Source of the DNA: Halichoerus grypus
Lineage: Eukaryota > Chordata > Mammalia > Carnivora > Phocidae
Direction of reading: 5' to 3'
DNA: 64,000 nt
NCBI RefSeq assembly: GCF_964656455.1
Contig: NC_135712.1
Coordinates: 67,275,239-67,339,238, forward strand
In this document: positions 14,036 to 26,670 of the stretch, piece after piece
How the letters are laid out: every line of letters begins with the position of its first letter
How positions within the stretch are numbered: the stretch's first letter is position 1
Translations under genes and position numbers: made by a program
The notes under the pieces: generated by a model
Databases searched by the model: none
The model's input: only the letters and a program-made list of their open reading frames with translations
What the model was told of the DNA's origin: nothing

Positions 14036-15295
14036 CCACTCAATGGAACAGAGTGAATCCAGAAATAATCCCTTATATTTCTGATCAATTGATTTTGACA
14101 AGGTTGCCAAGATAATTCAATGTGGAAAGAAGTTGCTGAGGCACCTGGATATCCACATGCAAAAGAATGAGGTTGGGCCCCTACTTCATACCACATACAA
14201 AAATTAACTTGAAATGGATCAGAGACATAAATGTAAGAGCTAAAACTACAAAACTTGCAGAAGAAAATATGCAAGCCAAACTTTGTGACTTTGGGTTGAG
14301 CAATGGTTCTTAGAACACCAAAAGCACAAGCAAAAAAAAAAAGAAAGGTAAAAAAAAGATTAGTTGGATGTCATCAAAATTTAAAAATTTTTGTGCTTCA
14401 AATACCACCACCAAGAAAGTAAAAAAAAAGGTGAGGATATAGAAAAATTGGAACCTGTATGCATTGCTGGTGGGCACAAAAAATGATGCAGCTGATGTGG
14501 AAAACAGTATGGAGGCTCTTCGAAAAAATTAAAAGCAGAATTACCATATAATCCAGCAATTCCACTTCTGGATATACACCCAAAAGAACAGAAAACAGAG
14601 GCTTGTACACCTATTTGCAGAATCATGTTCATAGCAGTATTATTCACAAGGGCCAAAAGGTAGAAGACCCAAGTGTCCATCTATGGATGAATGGATAAAC
14701 AAAATGGGGAATATACATCCAATGGAGTATTATTCCGCCTCCAGGAATGAAATGCTGACACCTGCTACAACATGGGTAACACCGTAAGACAGTATGCTGA
14801 GTGAAAGAAGACAGTCACAAAAGGATAAGTACTATAGGATTCCACTTTTTTTAAAAAAAGATTTGTTTATTTATTTGAGAGAGAGACATTGAGCGGAAGG
14901 GGGAGAGGGAGAGAATCTCAAGCAGACTCCGCACTGAGCACGGAGCCCAATGCAGGGCTGGATCCCTCAACCCTGAGATCACGACCTGAGCTGAAACCCA
15001 GAGTCAGACACGTAACCAACTGCCACGCAGGTGCCCCAATATAGGATTCCACTTTTATGAGATACCTAGAATAGTCAAATTCAAAGAAACAGAAAGTGGA
15101 ATGGTGGTTTCCAGGGGTGAAGGCAGAATGGAAAATTACTGTTTAATGGCTCTAAAGTTTCACTTTGGGAAGATGAAGTTCTGGAGGTGGATGATGGTGA
15201 CCTTTGAACAACAATGTGAATGCATTTCATGCCGCTGAGCTGCACATTTAAAAAAGGCTACCATGGAAAATTCTGTATTATGTACATTTAAAAAG
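14036..15295 (+). mobile_element. L1 3' end (old L1M), copy A, carrying a SINE
   Basis: The order of motifs is that of the L1 ORF2 end plus 3' UTR: ttgattttgacaaggttgcc, then tgcattgctggtgggcacaa, 'tattattcacaagggccaaa' and gtggtttccagggg. An internal deletion lies near 14400. A Can-SINE splits it at 14849-15040. Confidence 0.85.
14849..15040 (-). mobile_element. Can-SINE, inverted, inside L1, 16-bp target duplication
   Basis: The A/T-rich tail precedes a body with gagcacggagcccaatgcag and a head ending caggtgcccc. The flanks ataggattccactttt at 14833-14848 and 15041-15056 are identical. Confidence 0.95.
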
Positions 15296-16697
15296 GAAAG
15301 TGAAACCCAGAGAATGGGAGAAAATTGTTGCAAACTATATATCTAATAAGGGTCTTATAACCAGAATATAGTAGTCTTTTCTTATCTGTCTTATTCTAAG
15401 ACCCCCCACTGGATGCCTGAAATTGCAGACTGTCCTATACTTTTTCCTATACATACACACTTATGATAAAGTTTAATTTATAAATTAGGCACAGTAAGAG
15501 ATTAATAACAATAACTAATAATAAAATAGGGCAATTATAACAATATAGTGTAATAGAAATTATGTGAATGTGGTCTCTCTCTCTCTCTCTCAAAATAGCT
15601 TACAGGATTCACCCTTCTTCTGCTGGTGATGTGAGATAAAGTGCCTACATGATGGGACGTAGTGAGGGGAATGACATCAGGACGTAGCGTTAGGCTCCTA
15701 CTGACCTTCTGACAATACGTCAGAAGGAGGATTATCTGCTTCCAGACCGCAGCTGACCACAGGAACTAAAACCACAGAAAGTGAAACCATGGATAAGGTT
15801 TACTGTATACAAAGAGCTCTTACGACTCGACAAAAAGACAAAAAACCCAATTTAAAAATGGGACAATGATTTGAATAGATATTTCTCCAAAGAATCTATA
15901 TAAATGGCCAATAAGCACATGAAAGGATGTTTGGCATTAGTCATCAGGAAATGCAATTCAAAAACATGAGATACCCCTTCACACTCCCTAGGATGGCTAT
16001 AATCAAAAGTCAGATAATAACAAGGGTTGGTGAGGATGTAGAGAAATGAGAACCCTCATACATTGCTGGTGGGAATGCAAAGTAGCGCAGCTGCTCTGGA
16101 AAACAGGTTGGTGGTTCCTCAAAATGATAAACAGTTACCAGATGACCCAACAACTATACTCCTAGGTATTTACCCAAGAGTACTGAAAACCTAAGTGCAC
16201 ATAAAAGCTTGTATACAAAAGTTCATAGCAGTACTGTTCATAATAGCCTGAAAGTGGAAACTACTCCAGTGTCCATCAACTGATAAATGGATAAACAAAG
16301 TGGTTTATATCCACACAACAGAACATCATTTGGCCATAAAACGGAATGAGATGTTGTCACATGGTACAACATGGGTGAACCCTGAAAGTATCATGCTAAG
16401 TGAAAGAAAACAATCTCAAAAGGCCACATATTGTAGGATTTCAGGCAAATTCATATAGAAAGCAGAGTTTGAGGCTGCCAGGAGCTGTGGGGAGCAGGGA
16501 AGAAATAGTGACGGCTAAGAGGTCTGGGGTTCCTTTTCAGGATGAGGGCAGTGTGCTGGAATTAGTGGTAATAGTTGCATAACTGCATGAATATACTAAA
16601 AACTCTTACAACTACATCCATATTACAACTTCATCCACCTTTATAAAGGTGAATCTTCTCTATGTGAATTGTATCTCAATAAAGCACTTACTAAAAA
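15296..16697 (+). mobile_element. L1 3' end (old L1M), copy B, split by Tigger
   Basis: It starts gaatgggagaaaattgttgc, breaks at ccagaatata, resumes at tacaaagagctcttacgact and continues through tacattgctggtgggaatgc to tgaattgtatctcaataaag. Copies A and B are separate, differently diverged insertions lying head to tail. Confidence 0.8.
15369..15808. mobile_element. Tigger-type DNA transposon nested in L1
   Basis: The terminal repeats (tagtagtcttttcttatctg and the reverse of ggataaggtttactgta) are inverted, with TA at the boundary as for TcMar-Tigger elements. The surrounding L1 reads continuously once it is removed. An internal hairpin (ccttctgac, aatac, gtcagaagg at 15715-15737) belongs to the element. 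Confidence 0.75.
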
Positions 16698-16704
16698 ACC
16701 CTGC

Positions 16705-16860
16705 GCAAGCTCTTACTAGCTGTGTGACCCTGGGGAAGCTATCAAGGGCTCTGAGCGCAGTTTTCTTATCGATACTTGGGGGATATCTCTCTCCCAAGGT
16801 GGCTATGAAGACTCAAAGAAATGATGCATTTTAAAGTGCTTTATAAGCTGTGAAATTCAA
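16705..16860 (+). repeat. MIR fragment
   Basis: The run 'ttactagctgtgtgaccctg' then gggaagctatcaagggctct is a MIR core joined directly to the L1 copy B tail. Confidence 0.7.
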
Positions 16861-17371
16861 CAGAAAATTCAGTTAATATTTGCGTTTTTTAAAGAGCTCT
16901 GTTGCCAATAGGAATGAAAGTCCTCGTTTCCTATTAAAGGAATTTTTCTGTTTCACAGCTGGGGAAAGTGTTCTGGCACTAGCCTGAGGAGCTTGCTCTG
17001 AAAAGGTATGACAGATGGTTCCTAATTTGTGTCCAACTAAAATTTTGCCATTCCATCCTACCCCCTTAACCCATGTTACTTAAATCGTTTCAGTTCTGAT
17101 CATCCTCTCCATCAGTTGAAGGGTTTCTTTTATCATTTTGCACCCACCAGTAAAATTCAGGCAAAGGTGATTAGTAGATGCTAAAGGAAGGTGGCTGGGG
17201 GACAGGCTATGCACATGGGCTTCCTGGTGATGGTGGGACCAGGGGCCCCATAGGGGCCACCTAGAGGTCAGGAGAAGAACTGCAGGCTATTTTTTAAATT
17301 CAATCCAGAATGTAGTTCTAAAGAATGATTGACTTGCGGTGGGGGGGGAGGAGGGGGCGTGGTATATATAT

Positions 17372-17968
17372 ATAAAATTTTAATTAATTTATTTTTATTA
17401 GTTTCAGAGGTAGAATTTAGTGATTCATCAGTTGCATATAACATCTGGTGTCATTCCATCAAGTGCCCTCCTTAATGCCCATCACCCAATTATCCCTTAC
17501 CCCCAACCCCCTCCCCTCCAGCAACCCTAAGTTTGTTTCCTAGAGTTCAGCATCTCTTATGGTTTGCCTCCCTCCCAATTTTCATCTTATTTTATTTTTC
17601 CTTCTCTTCCCTTATGTTCATCTCTTTTGTTTCTTAAATTCCACGAGTGAAATCATACGGTATTTGTCTTTCTCTATTTCACTTAGCATAATACTCTCTA
17701 GTTTCATCTATGTCATTGCAAATGGCAAGATTTCATTCTTTTTGATGGCTGAGTAATATTCCATTGTGTATATGTACCACATTTTCTTTATCCATTCATT
17801 AGTCGATGGACATCTGGGCTCTTTCCATAGCTGGGCTACTGTGGACATTGCTGTGATAAACATTGGGGTGCATGTGCCCCTTCGGATCACTACATTTGTA
17901 TCCTTTGGATAAATACCTAGCAATGCAATTGCTGGGCCATAAGGTAGCTCTATTTTCAACTTAATGCA
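17372..17968 (-). mobile_element. Carnivore L1 3' end, inverted
   Basis: In reverse orientation it carries the L1 3' region: 'gatggctgagtaatattcca', ttgtgtatatgtaccacatt, 'gataaacattggggtgcatg'. It is much better preserved than the L1M copies, so a younger insertion. Confidence 0.85.
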
Positions 17969-18003
17969 TTGGCTTGCTACAAGCTGATTTCTCTTGTCAC
18001 CCT

Positions 18004-18217
18004 GTTTTTTTATTTATTTATTTTTAAAGATTTTATTTATTTATTTGTCAGAGAGAGAGACAGAGAGTGAACACAAGCAGGGAGAGTAGGAGGCAGAGGG
18101 AGAAGCAGGCTCCCTGCTGAGCAAGGAGCCCAATGCGGGGCTCAGGCTCAGGACCCTGGAACCATGACCTGAGCCAAAGGCAGACGCTTAACCAACTGAG
18201 CCAGCCAGGCGTCCCTT
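18004..18217 (-). mobile_element. Can-SINE, inverted, 10-bp target duplication
   Basis: The tail aaagattttatttatttatt, body aagcaggctccctgctgagc and head ccagccaggcgtccc are present. It is flanked by ttgtcaccct at 17994-18003 and 18218-18227. Confidence 0.95.
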
Positions 18218-18802
18218 TTGTCACCCTTTAAAAAGACCTGCTCTTGACTTTAAAACCTCAGGCAGGAACCCAAGAATTGCGGTTTTGAAATTTCCAGAAG
18301 ACTTGAGATCCTGCTCTAGTAACACTTTATAGAGTATCTCATCACCTGGAATCAAAAAGTTCATCTGTATGTTTGCCCTAAATCCCATCTTCACTAACCC
18401 CAATGTGGATGGTGAAACTCTTCACCAGGGGCACATCTCTCACGGGGACGCACCACAGCTGCAGCGATCCTGGAGACCATTTTTTGCAACAGGATAATTG
18501 TGCCCGTGCAAACCAATTGTTCGATGCTGCTCACTCACAATTACAGCTCAGAAAAAGAATTGATTTTTTTAAAATTCCCAACCAGTACATTCCCAGTCTG
18601 ATTAATTCAAATCAATTCAACATGAAAAACAGGAGTGGGGACATAATTAATAAATCATGACTGGGGTGAAGGACAGTTTTGATCCTGGCCTCTCTGAAAG
18701 CCTCCAGGCAAATCAATGACCAGCCTGGGGCTCTGGTTCCCTGTCTGTGATGTGGGGTCACGGGATTGCACAGATGAAAAAAAGTGATGAAATCTGATGG
18801 GA

Positions 18803-18981
18803 GGGAGAGGGCACCTGGGTGGCTCAGTGGGTTAAGCGTTTGCCTTCGGCTCAGGTCATGATCTCAGGGTCCTGGGATCAAGCCCCACGTCAGGCTCCGC
18901 ACTCAGCGGGGAGTCTGCTTCTCCCTCTCCCTCTGTCCCCCCACTTGTGCTCTCTAATAAATAAATAAAATCTTAAAAAAA
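18803..18981 (+). mobile_element. Can-SINE, 14-bp target duplication
   Basis: The head gggcacctgggtggctcagt, body and aataaataaaatctt tail are present. It is flanked by gaaatctgatggga at 18789-18802 and 18982-18995. Confidence 0.95.
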
Positions 18982-19179
18982 GAAATCTGATGGGAAAAAA
19001 TCTTAAAACTGTCTTTTTGACAAGAAACAATGTGAAAAAGCAGTAGCTCCTACTACATAAAATTTTTTTTAGAGATATGAAAACTTCAGAGGCTGACCAA
19101 GGCAGGCAGAAGCTGACCCAGCCCCACACCACTGCTCTCCCACGGCTTAAATGGACATATTAACAAAGGCAGTGTCTTT

Positions 19180-19330
19180 GAGAAGGATTATGGGCTCGGA
19201 AGTCAAGAACCACTGGGATTTAAATCCCAGCGATACCACTTCCTAGCCCCAAGGCTTCGGGAACGCTGCCTAACCTCTGAGCCTCGTCGTCATCATCCGC
19301 AGGGTGGATGTAAGAAAAGCGACCTCAGAC
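19180..19330 (+). repeat. MIR fragment
   Basis: The segment gggatttaaatcccagcgat then accacttcctag and a 'taacctctgagcctcgtcgt' stretch match MIR. Confidence 0.7.
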
Positions 19331-20126
19331 GCTTAGGAAACAGAGCTCAAAGGAGCAGAGCTGGGATCCAGACCCTAGACTGATGGACTCAGAAGCCATG
19401 GGAGGAACTGAGATATGCCTCCCGGAATGAAGAATTCTCTATCCCCAAAGGAACACGTGTCTGGCCACAACACGCCCTCCCGCTAATAGAGTGTGACCCC
19501 GAGCATGCTGGTGGAAGCTGAGTGTGGGGGTTCTACAGTCCTCACAGGACAGAAGATACCTAAGAGGTCAGAGGTACTGCTGTGTAGTAAGACCCTATTT
19601 CAGAGACCGGGGACAGCAGTCAGGCTGCAGTGGTGGAAAGGAGAGTCAGCACAGCGGGGGGACTTGGTGAGGACCTTCAGGCTGCAGGGAGGGAGAAGAG
19701 GTTTCTAGTGACTGCACAGAGCATACGGAGCCTAGATGCAGCTCTGCTCACAGTTCCCAGGAGCTCAGACAGCCGGGTCCCAGAAGTCCACGGGAGGCAA
19801 CTAAGAGGGAGCCAGCAGTCAGGAGGAGGAAGGAGATTTAAATATACACCTGTATGTACCTGTGCACACCTGAGTGCGTGCGCGCACACGCACACACACA
19901 CATTTACCGAGAACTATGGTGCCAGGTCCTCCTTCTGTGCCTATCTACTACTCCCAAGCCTCAAAATGAAGGAGAGGAGGCTGGGCTTCCAAGCAAGGAA
20001 GTGCTAATGAGCCACACTGAAGACAGGGCGGTCCAGGCCAGAATGTGGGGAAAGGAGGGAGCCACCCTCTTCTACCCACCTGGGTGGTGGTAGCAAAAAT
20101 GCTGGCACTGTCAGAAGCAGGCCTGG

Positions 20127-20319
20127 GGGGCGCAGTCGGTTAAGCATCTGCCTCTGGCTCAGGTCATGATCCCAGAGTCCTGGGATCAAGTCCTAAGTGG
20201 GGCTCCCCACTCAGCAGGGAGTCTGCTTCTCCCTCTCCCTCTGCTCATGCTCTCTCTCTCTCAAAACACATAAATAGAATCTTAAAAAAAAAAAAAAAAA
20301 AAGAACAAGAAGTAGTAGT
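20127..20319 (+). mobile_element. Can-SINE with long A tail
   Basis: The head (ggggcgcagtcggttaagc) lacks part of the usual 'tgggtggctcag'. The body and a pure A run of about 20 bases follow. The short duplication aggcctgg lies at 20119-20126 and 20320-20327. Confidence 0.9.
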
Positions 20320-22319
20320 AGGCCTGGGGTGCTTCACTGGATGATGGGGCAGAAGCCATAGGGAAGCTGATGGAACAGTCAGAGGTGCCCAAAAAGAGAA
20401 GAGGCTGTACTCAGGAGATGTGAGTGAGCTCACCATCCCTGGAGGTAATCAAGCAGAGGCTGAGAGATTCCAACCTCAGGTGGGTATCTGGGCTGCTTCA
20501 CTGCTCCAGCCATTTCCAGTCTGAGATTACCAGAGTCTGTGGACCCCGTGTGATGGCAAGGAGGGATTCAGCATGGCTTTTTCTAAGACGAGCAGCTCTG
20601 GTACCCAGGTCAGTGCAGATGCTAAGGGAAGGGACGAGTGACGTGTGCAGGTGTTCATTCAGCCCAGCCCCAGAAGAAAGAAGTGCTTGAGGGAGGAGAC
20701 TTTGGGCAAAGCAGCGCAGAGACAGCGGGGTCCTGAAGGGCGGGAGCAGCGGGAACAGGAGACCCGGGCACCCGGTTAGCCTCACGTCGAGGTGGGAGTG
20801 TGAACTAGGCCTTGCGTGTCAGATCAAACAGGCCCAGGACGCAAGGGCCATCAGAGCCCTCAGGAGTGAGTTTCCCAACACCTTCCCACAGGAAGGACCC
20901 AGGCAGCTGCCGCCTGCCAGACAGCTAAGACCACTGAATTGGCTCATTTCAACTAACTCAGTCGACACTTCCTTCACAGTTCTCTCTTCAAAAAGGGTAA
21001 ACTATGGACATTTGAGCAACTAAGTCCATGCTGTCTGGGGGACATGGGAAAACAAATGGAATAGAGAAAGCCACCGTGCTGACAGAGCCGCCCGGCTGCA
21101 GGTCCGCTGAGCCCAGGCCGCGGGTAATTTAGGGACTGTCGTATCTCCTCAGAAAGCCACCACCTGTGACTCCTGAAAAACCGTGGAAGGAAGATGAGAG
21201 ATGTCTGGGTTCTGGCACAGGGCAAATGTTTTCAAAGGGAAAACAGAATGACACCGGAAGTTCCAGTCTAGTCAGCATCATGGCCGTACCTGCAAAGGTG
21301 ATCCGTCCGCCTGCAGGCGGTGTGGGGCGGCAGTGCTCCATGACGGGCCGCGCGGTGGGGACACAGAAGCCAAAGGACAATTACCCCCTTCACGTCTTAG
21401 TGTGCAAACAGTTCATCCACAACACGGAGGAGGAAAGAATAATGAAATGGGAGAGGGATTCATACTACAAGCAACTTCTCAGGTTGGGGTCTACTTCGCA
21501 GAAAGTGGAGAAAGGCTGAGATTGCGCATCAGAGGTGGGGGGTGGGCAGGGGCTGGGCGCAAGGATGCAGCCAGGACCTCAAGGCGGGTATTAGAGTCTA
21601 CTTGACTCCTGGCCCAAATCAGCAGATGCCAGACTTGATAAGCCAGGGAGCACTTTTTTCCTAAATAAATAGTTTACAGAAGCTCCCCACTGCAAGATGG
21701 AAGCAGCAGCCTCCCCTGGGTGAGGGGTGTGTGTGCGGAGGGGCAAGGGATGGAGTGGGGGCAGGAGGTAGGCACTCCCTTCCCCAGCCTCCCCTGCGGG
21801 GACCCTGGCCTCCTCAGAACCGTCGGAAAAAGCAGTGGGCTGGATAAAGGAATTGAGAATAAGCTTATTGAATGTGACACTGATTACAGAATAGATAGAT
21901 CCAATGAAACACAAGGAGCCGGGAATGATTTTCATAAATAATCTTGAACAGTAGCAAAGAGAAGTCACTGGACCAAGGTATGGACTCAAAATGGCCAGTG
22001 TGGGTGGTGAGATGAGCCTTTCTCCCTCTCCTCCTCCTCCCCTACCCCCAGATATACGTGCCAATCAGGGAACACAAACCAGGTGAAGTCAGGGTAGCTC
22101 AGGCCTACCAAAGCAGCTAACAGGAAAGAGAGAAATCTAGGTTCTAGTTTTAAAATTGTAGACCACATATAGCTTTGATTCTGACTTGAATAAGCTAATT
22201 AAGTACCTCAAAGAGACAATGACTTTGCCTCAGTTTATAACTTAAAAAGAGAAAAGAGTCTTCTGGACGTTCAAAAAAGAATGCTTACAAGGCCCTTTTA
22301 ACTACGGTGTACCATTTGT

Positions 22320-22825
22320 TGTTGTTTGGTTGGTTGGTTGTTGTGACTTCTTTTATGGTGGTAAAACATATATGCCATAAGGTTAGCATTTTAACCATTT
22401 TTAAGCATACAATTTAGTGGCATTAATTCTATGCATACCGTCAAACAACCATCACCGCTCCATTTCCAAAATGCTCTAGTTCCAAGACCCTTCCGTCACT
22501 CAACCCATACAGAAACTCCACACCCGTGAAGCAATAACTCTCCATCCCTTTTCCTGCCAACCCCAGGACCATCTAGTCTACTTCCCATCTCTATGAAGTT
22601 GCCTATTCCCGATCTTCCATATAAGTGGAATCACATAGTCTATGTCCTTTTGGGTCTGGTGTCTTTCACTCAGCATATTTTCAAGGTTCGTCCATTTTGT
22701 AGTGTGTGTCAGAACTTTATTGCCTTCCATGGATAATATTCCATCACAAAGATGTACCATTTTTGTTTGTTCATCTGTGCATGGATATTTGGGTCGTTTC
22801 CACCTTTTGGCTGTTGTGAATGTAC
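22320..22825 (-). mobile_element. L1 3' end, inverted
   Basis: In reverse orientation: ggtggtaaaacatatatgcc, caatttagtggcattaattc, aagtggaatcacatagtcta and 'tatttgggtcgtttccacct', all from an L1M-type 3' region. A (TTGG)n tract marks its edge. Confidence 0.8.
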
Positions 22826-22891
22826 CATGTGCTTCGATAGCCATGAGATGAAGAAAGTGGAACGGCCCCCTGGGGACAAAGCAGGCTTTTT

Positions 22892-22914
22892 GGGGGGGAA
22901 GGGGGGTAGGGGGG
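22892..22914 (+). other. G-quadruplex-prone tract
   Basis: Runs of seven, six and six G separated by two bases each. Confidence 0.6.
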
Positions 22915-24041
22915 ATGACAACAGCAAGACCAAAAGACAGGCTATGACTGAACACAGAGCCTTGAGGAAGGAGCTGGAAACCAGGATTAAATCCTCTACC
23001 ACTCCAGATGATTCCCAGGGGGCCTTCCAGTTCTGACAATCAGTCCACCAAGACCTTGACCATTAGATAATTAAACAATGAACAGTCTAATGAAATACCC
23101 TGCTTGGAGGGTAGAGAGAGAACGGTGACTTTGGAGGTGACCAAGGTCTAATCCCCCCAGAAGAAGAACGTGGTGCCCACGGCAGTATAGGTAGAGAATG
23201 ATGGCAGAGCCTGCCCCCCACACTTCCTGGGGCTTGGCTCCAACTGAGGATCAAGGAGGAACACAGAAATGGTTCCAGCACAAGCTGGAGGGGCTCGTAC
23301 CTGCCTGGGGACAGGGCGCTTTCTGGGACCAGGCTGGCCTGTCAGGGAAGTCTAAAACCACTAGGGAAGGAAATGAGGGAAAGGCTTGGTGGACAAGGCG
23401 AAGGGGAACCTGAGTGGCTTCCACCACAGACCAGAATGCCTTGTGGCCAGGTCCCCCTGAAGCCTTGCAGGGGGGTGGGGGGTGGGGTAGCGCACAGCAT
23501 GCCTAAAGGAGATATGGGAGAAAAACACAGAACAGGGTCTCATGCCCACATTCTTGGCTGTGTGGCCCTGTCTGAAACACTGAACCACTCTGGGCCACTC
23601 TCCTCATCTCTGTGATGATTGGCTCAAAAGCCATCCTCCCTCTGGTCCCCTCCAGGGCCAATTCCAGGCACATGGGGACACTGAAGGGGGTATGGAGAGA
23701 GATCTCGTCCATACTCACTCGTTCAGCAAATGTTTATTGACCACTGCTTTGTGCTAGATGCCCTTCCTTCATCCTACCTGACACCAAGGGGACAGACAGG
23801 AGAAGCAGTGACACGATCTTCTCACTGCAAAGATTTGCAAAGGCAGATTACAACAGCCCATACCACCAAGTCTCCACTGACAAAGCACTCCCTGCAGTCT
23901 AGCTTGCTGCCGATGCCAGTCAAGAGTGGGGCCCCAGCATCATGCACCCCGATCCCATCGGGCTCTGGGAGGAGCTCCTATCCGTGGGCTGGGAAGGGAA
24001 GGAAGAAGGCGACAGGGGGCTCAGGTGCGAGCTAGACTCAC

Positions 24042-24129
24042 CTTCACGCAGGAATAGATCACGGACACAAATACCACCAACGTCAGCAGCAGGAAACAGG
24101 TCAGGTAGAAACTCAACATGAACACGGAG
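24042..24129 (-). CDS. ADCY5: ADCY5 exon 12: M2 helix 8
   Basis: An 88-nt exon that completes a His codon and reads [20 protein letters not shown] then VSVIYSCVK (about residues 785-814). It is almost entirely hydrophobic and forms one transmembrane helix ending at a basic cytoplasmic edge. The acceptor tttttccag before CTCCG is strong, as is the donor AAG then GTGAGT. An 11.9-kb intron separates it from exon 13. Confidence 0.97.
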
Positions 24130-25529
24130 CTGGAAAAAGAGAGGAGGTGGGGAATTCTGGGGCTCTGAAAGCCTCTGGAAGGAAAGAGAGGTTGCCCCAT
24201 TTCCCCTGAACCCACTGCCCAGTCTTTCCTAGCCCCTCACTGAGAAGGGGGCTTACACAGCCTTGTGAACTGATTCAGGAGCCCCTCCACGGTGGTCCGG
24301 CTCCTGTCCTTGCCATCTGCTGGCATGGAGCGGAAACCTGCAGGGGCTGAACTGAGAAGTGAGTGTCACCTGCTCAATGTTTTGCCTAATTCTTAGCTAT
24401 CCACAAACTCACTTCATTTAGCTTGGAAGGACCTATTTTAAAAGTCACCTCGTTATTCCCTCCCAGCAGTTACTCACGGCTAGGTGAGGAACTGTGAAGG
24501 CTGAAAACGGGATAAAGGGCCATCATTTCTAAAACGCATTTGTCAGCAGCCCAAGCAGACACTCTGAGAAACAGCAGGGATGCGTCCCTTTAGAGGCAGA
24601 GTCCCTAAACCCTGTACCCTGCCAGGCCCTACGACAAGTCCTACTCAACTTGCCAGTTCAACATGAAAATGCAAGGAACTCCCCCTGTCCCTGCTGCCAG
24701 GGGCAGATCACAGGTGATCTTAACGTTCACCAAGGGCCAGAATGCTCAGACAAAAGAGCTGCCAGCGACTTTCCATCTGGAGCCTCCCACTGGCCCTCCT
24801 GTGGCCGGGGCTGGCTAAGGTACACCCCATCATATCAGGAGGTCACAGAAATCCCTTTTCCCTTCCAGGGAGTGAGAGTGGCCTGGAGATGCCTGGCGTC
24901 GTTAGCAGGTTAAAGGCAAGCAGAGGGCTTGACAAGGCAGGGGAATACCTCTAGAGAGGCGTTCAAAGGGCGTCTTTGTTCCAGGCACCCCCAGAAGCCA
25001 GCACTTAGATGCTTTAAACAAGCAGAACAAGGGTAGAGAACTCTCTTCAGAGGGAAAGAAAGACCTTTAAAGTAGCTTTGAATGCTTCCGTAGAGAGAGG
25101 ACTGCTGGAGAAAGACTTCCGTCAATGCCTTAGCAGCTCGGCGCTGTGGCCGGGGGGAAGGGAGCCACTGCAGGCCGGGCAGGGACCAAGGGAAACCCAG
25201 CCCACCAGCCATGCTGCCGAAACAGAAAGGCAAGCGGCACGGAGGCAGGGTTAGAGGCACCCAGGCTAACCGGACTGTCAGGAGCAGCAAGGGGACAGAA
25301 AGACTAGGTTGCTTATTTATACCTGTAGCTCCATTTCCATATAGAAAAAAATGGGGTCCTGTGTCAATAAGGACCCACAGTCCCACCAGCTCTGCACCAC
25401 CTCAGCGTGGGGGGCAATGGGGATTAGCTGCACAACCAGAGGGCTGGTGCCTGTGGTATCCTACAGAGCCACAGCGGACACAAATGTCAGGACCATCTCT
25501 GCAACAATGTGTCATCAAAAATAAAAGGC

Positions 25530-26670
25530 ACTGAGTACTACGACATGTAGGCATCGTGTACCTCCCGATAACATGCACTAAGAAGGACACATCACTTCTG
25601 TGGGATTCTTGTCAAAACTGCATAACCTCAACCTGTGAGTACACATCAGACAAACCCAAATGGAGACATTCTACAAATTAATTGGCCAGCACTCATCAGA
25701 AGCTCCAAGGCCACAAAAGACAAGTAAAGGCTGAGGAAGCATCACAGATTAGATCACACTGAGGAGAAAGAACAGCTAAACGCAATGTGGGATCCTAGCC
25801 TGGTTCCTGGGACACAAAAAGGCCATTAGGGGCAACGCTGATGGAATTAGATTACAGTCAGTTAGGTAATAGTGCCATTCCAGGGTTAATCTCGTGCCAT
25901 TGACCCTCGTACTGCAGTTACCTAAGTGTCAACAGTAGGGAAAACTAGATGAAGGCTGTACAGAGACTCCCTCTAGTACTTCTGTAACTTTTCTTTAAGT
26001 CCACAATTACTTCAAAATGAAAAGTAGAAGGTGTCGGGGTGAGGGGACTCTACTAGATTCAGTTGGACTTAGGAGACATAACCAAACACAACCAGTGGAT
26101 CTTGAGTAGATCCTGGCTATGAATAAACTAAAAGTAGGAGACATTTGGAGACAATTTTGGAAATGTGAACATGGATTTGGTGTTACATGATTGCAGAGAA
26201 CTGGTGTTAATTTTGTTTGTTTGGTATATAAGGCATTGTGGTTAAGAAGGAAAATGCCCTGAAAATAGATATATATTAAGGGCTTTTGGGGGAAAATGTC
26301 CTTTCATCTAAAATTTAAATAATTAGGGATGCCTGGGTGGCTCAGTCATTAAGCGTCTGCCTTTGGCTCAGGTTGTGATCCCAGGGTCCTGGGATCGAGC
26401 CCTGCATCGGGTTCCCTGCTCAGCAGGAAGCCTGCTTCTCCCTCTCCCACTCCTCCTGCTTGTGTTCCCTCTCTTGCTGTGTCTTTCTCTGTCAAATAAA
26501 TAAATATAATCTTTAAAAAATAAAATAAAATAAAATTTAAATAATCAGAAAAAAATAGATGAAACAATAGTAAAACATCAACAATAGTTACATCTAGGGG
26601 ATGGGTGCTGATTATATTAATTACTTTGCTTTTCTGTGTGTTTGCAATATTGCATAATAAAAAGTCACAA
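25530..26670 (+). mobile_element. L1M-type 3' UTR relic, split by a SINE
   Basis: Segments such as agacaaacccaaatggagac, attctacaaattaattggcc, 'acaattacttcaaaatgaaa' and gcataataaaaagtcacaaa follow the 3' UTR of old L1 families. Orientation is opposite to ADCY5. Confidence 0.7.
26324..26530 (+). mobile_element. Can-SINE, 15-bp target duplication
   Basis: The head gggatgcctgggtggctcag, body with cctcctgcttgtgttccctc and an aataaataaatataatc tail are present. It is flanked by taaaatttaaataat at 26309-26323 and 26531-26545. Confidence 0.95.

Noticed and set aside
18803..18981. tRNA gene in the SINE head
   Set aside because: The tRNA-Lys-like part is a Can-SINE promoter relic with a SINE body, A tail and target duplication, not a folded tRNA.
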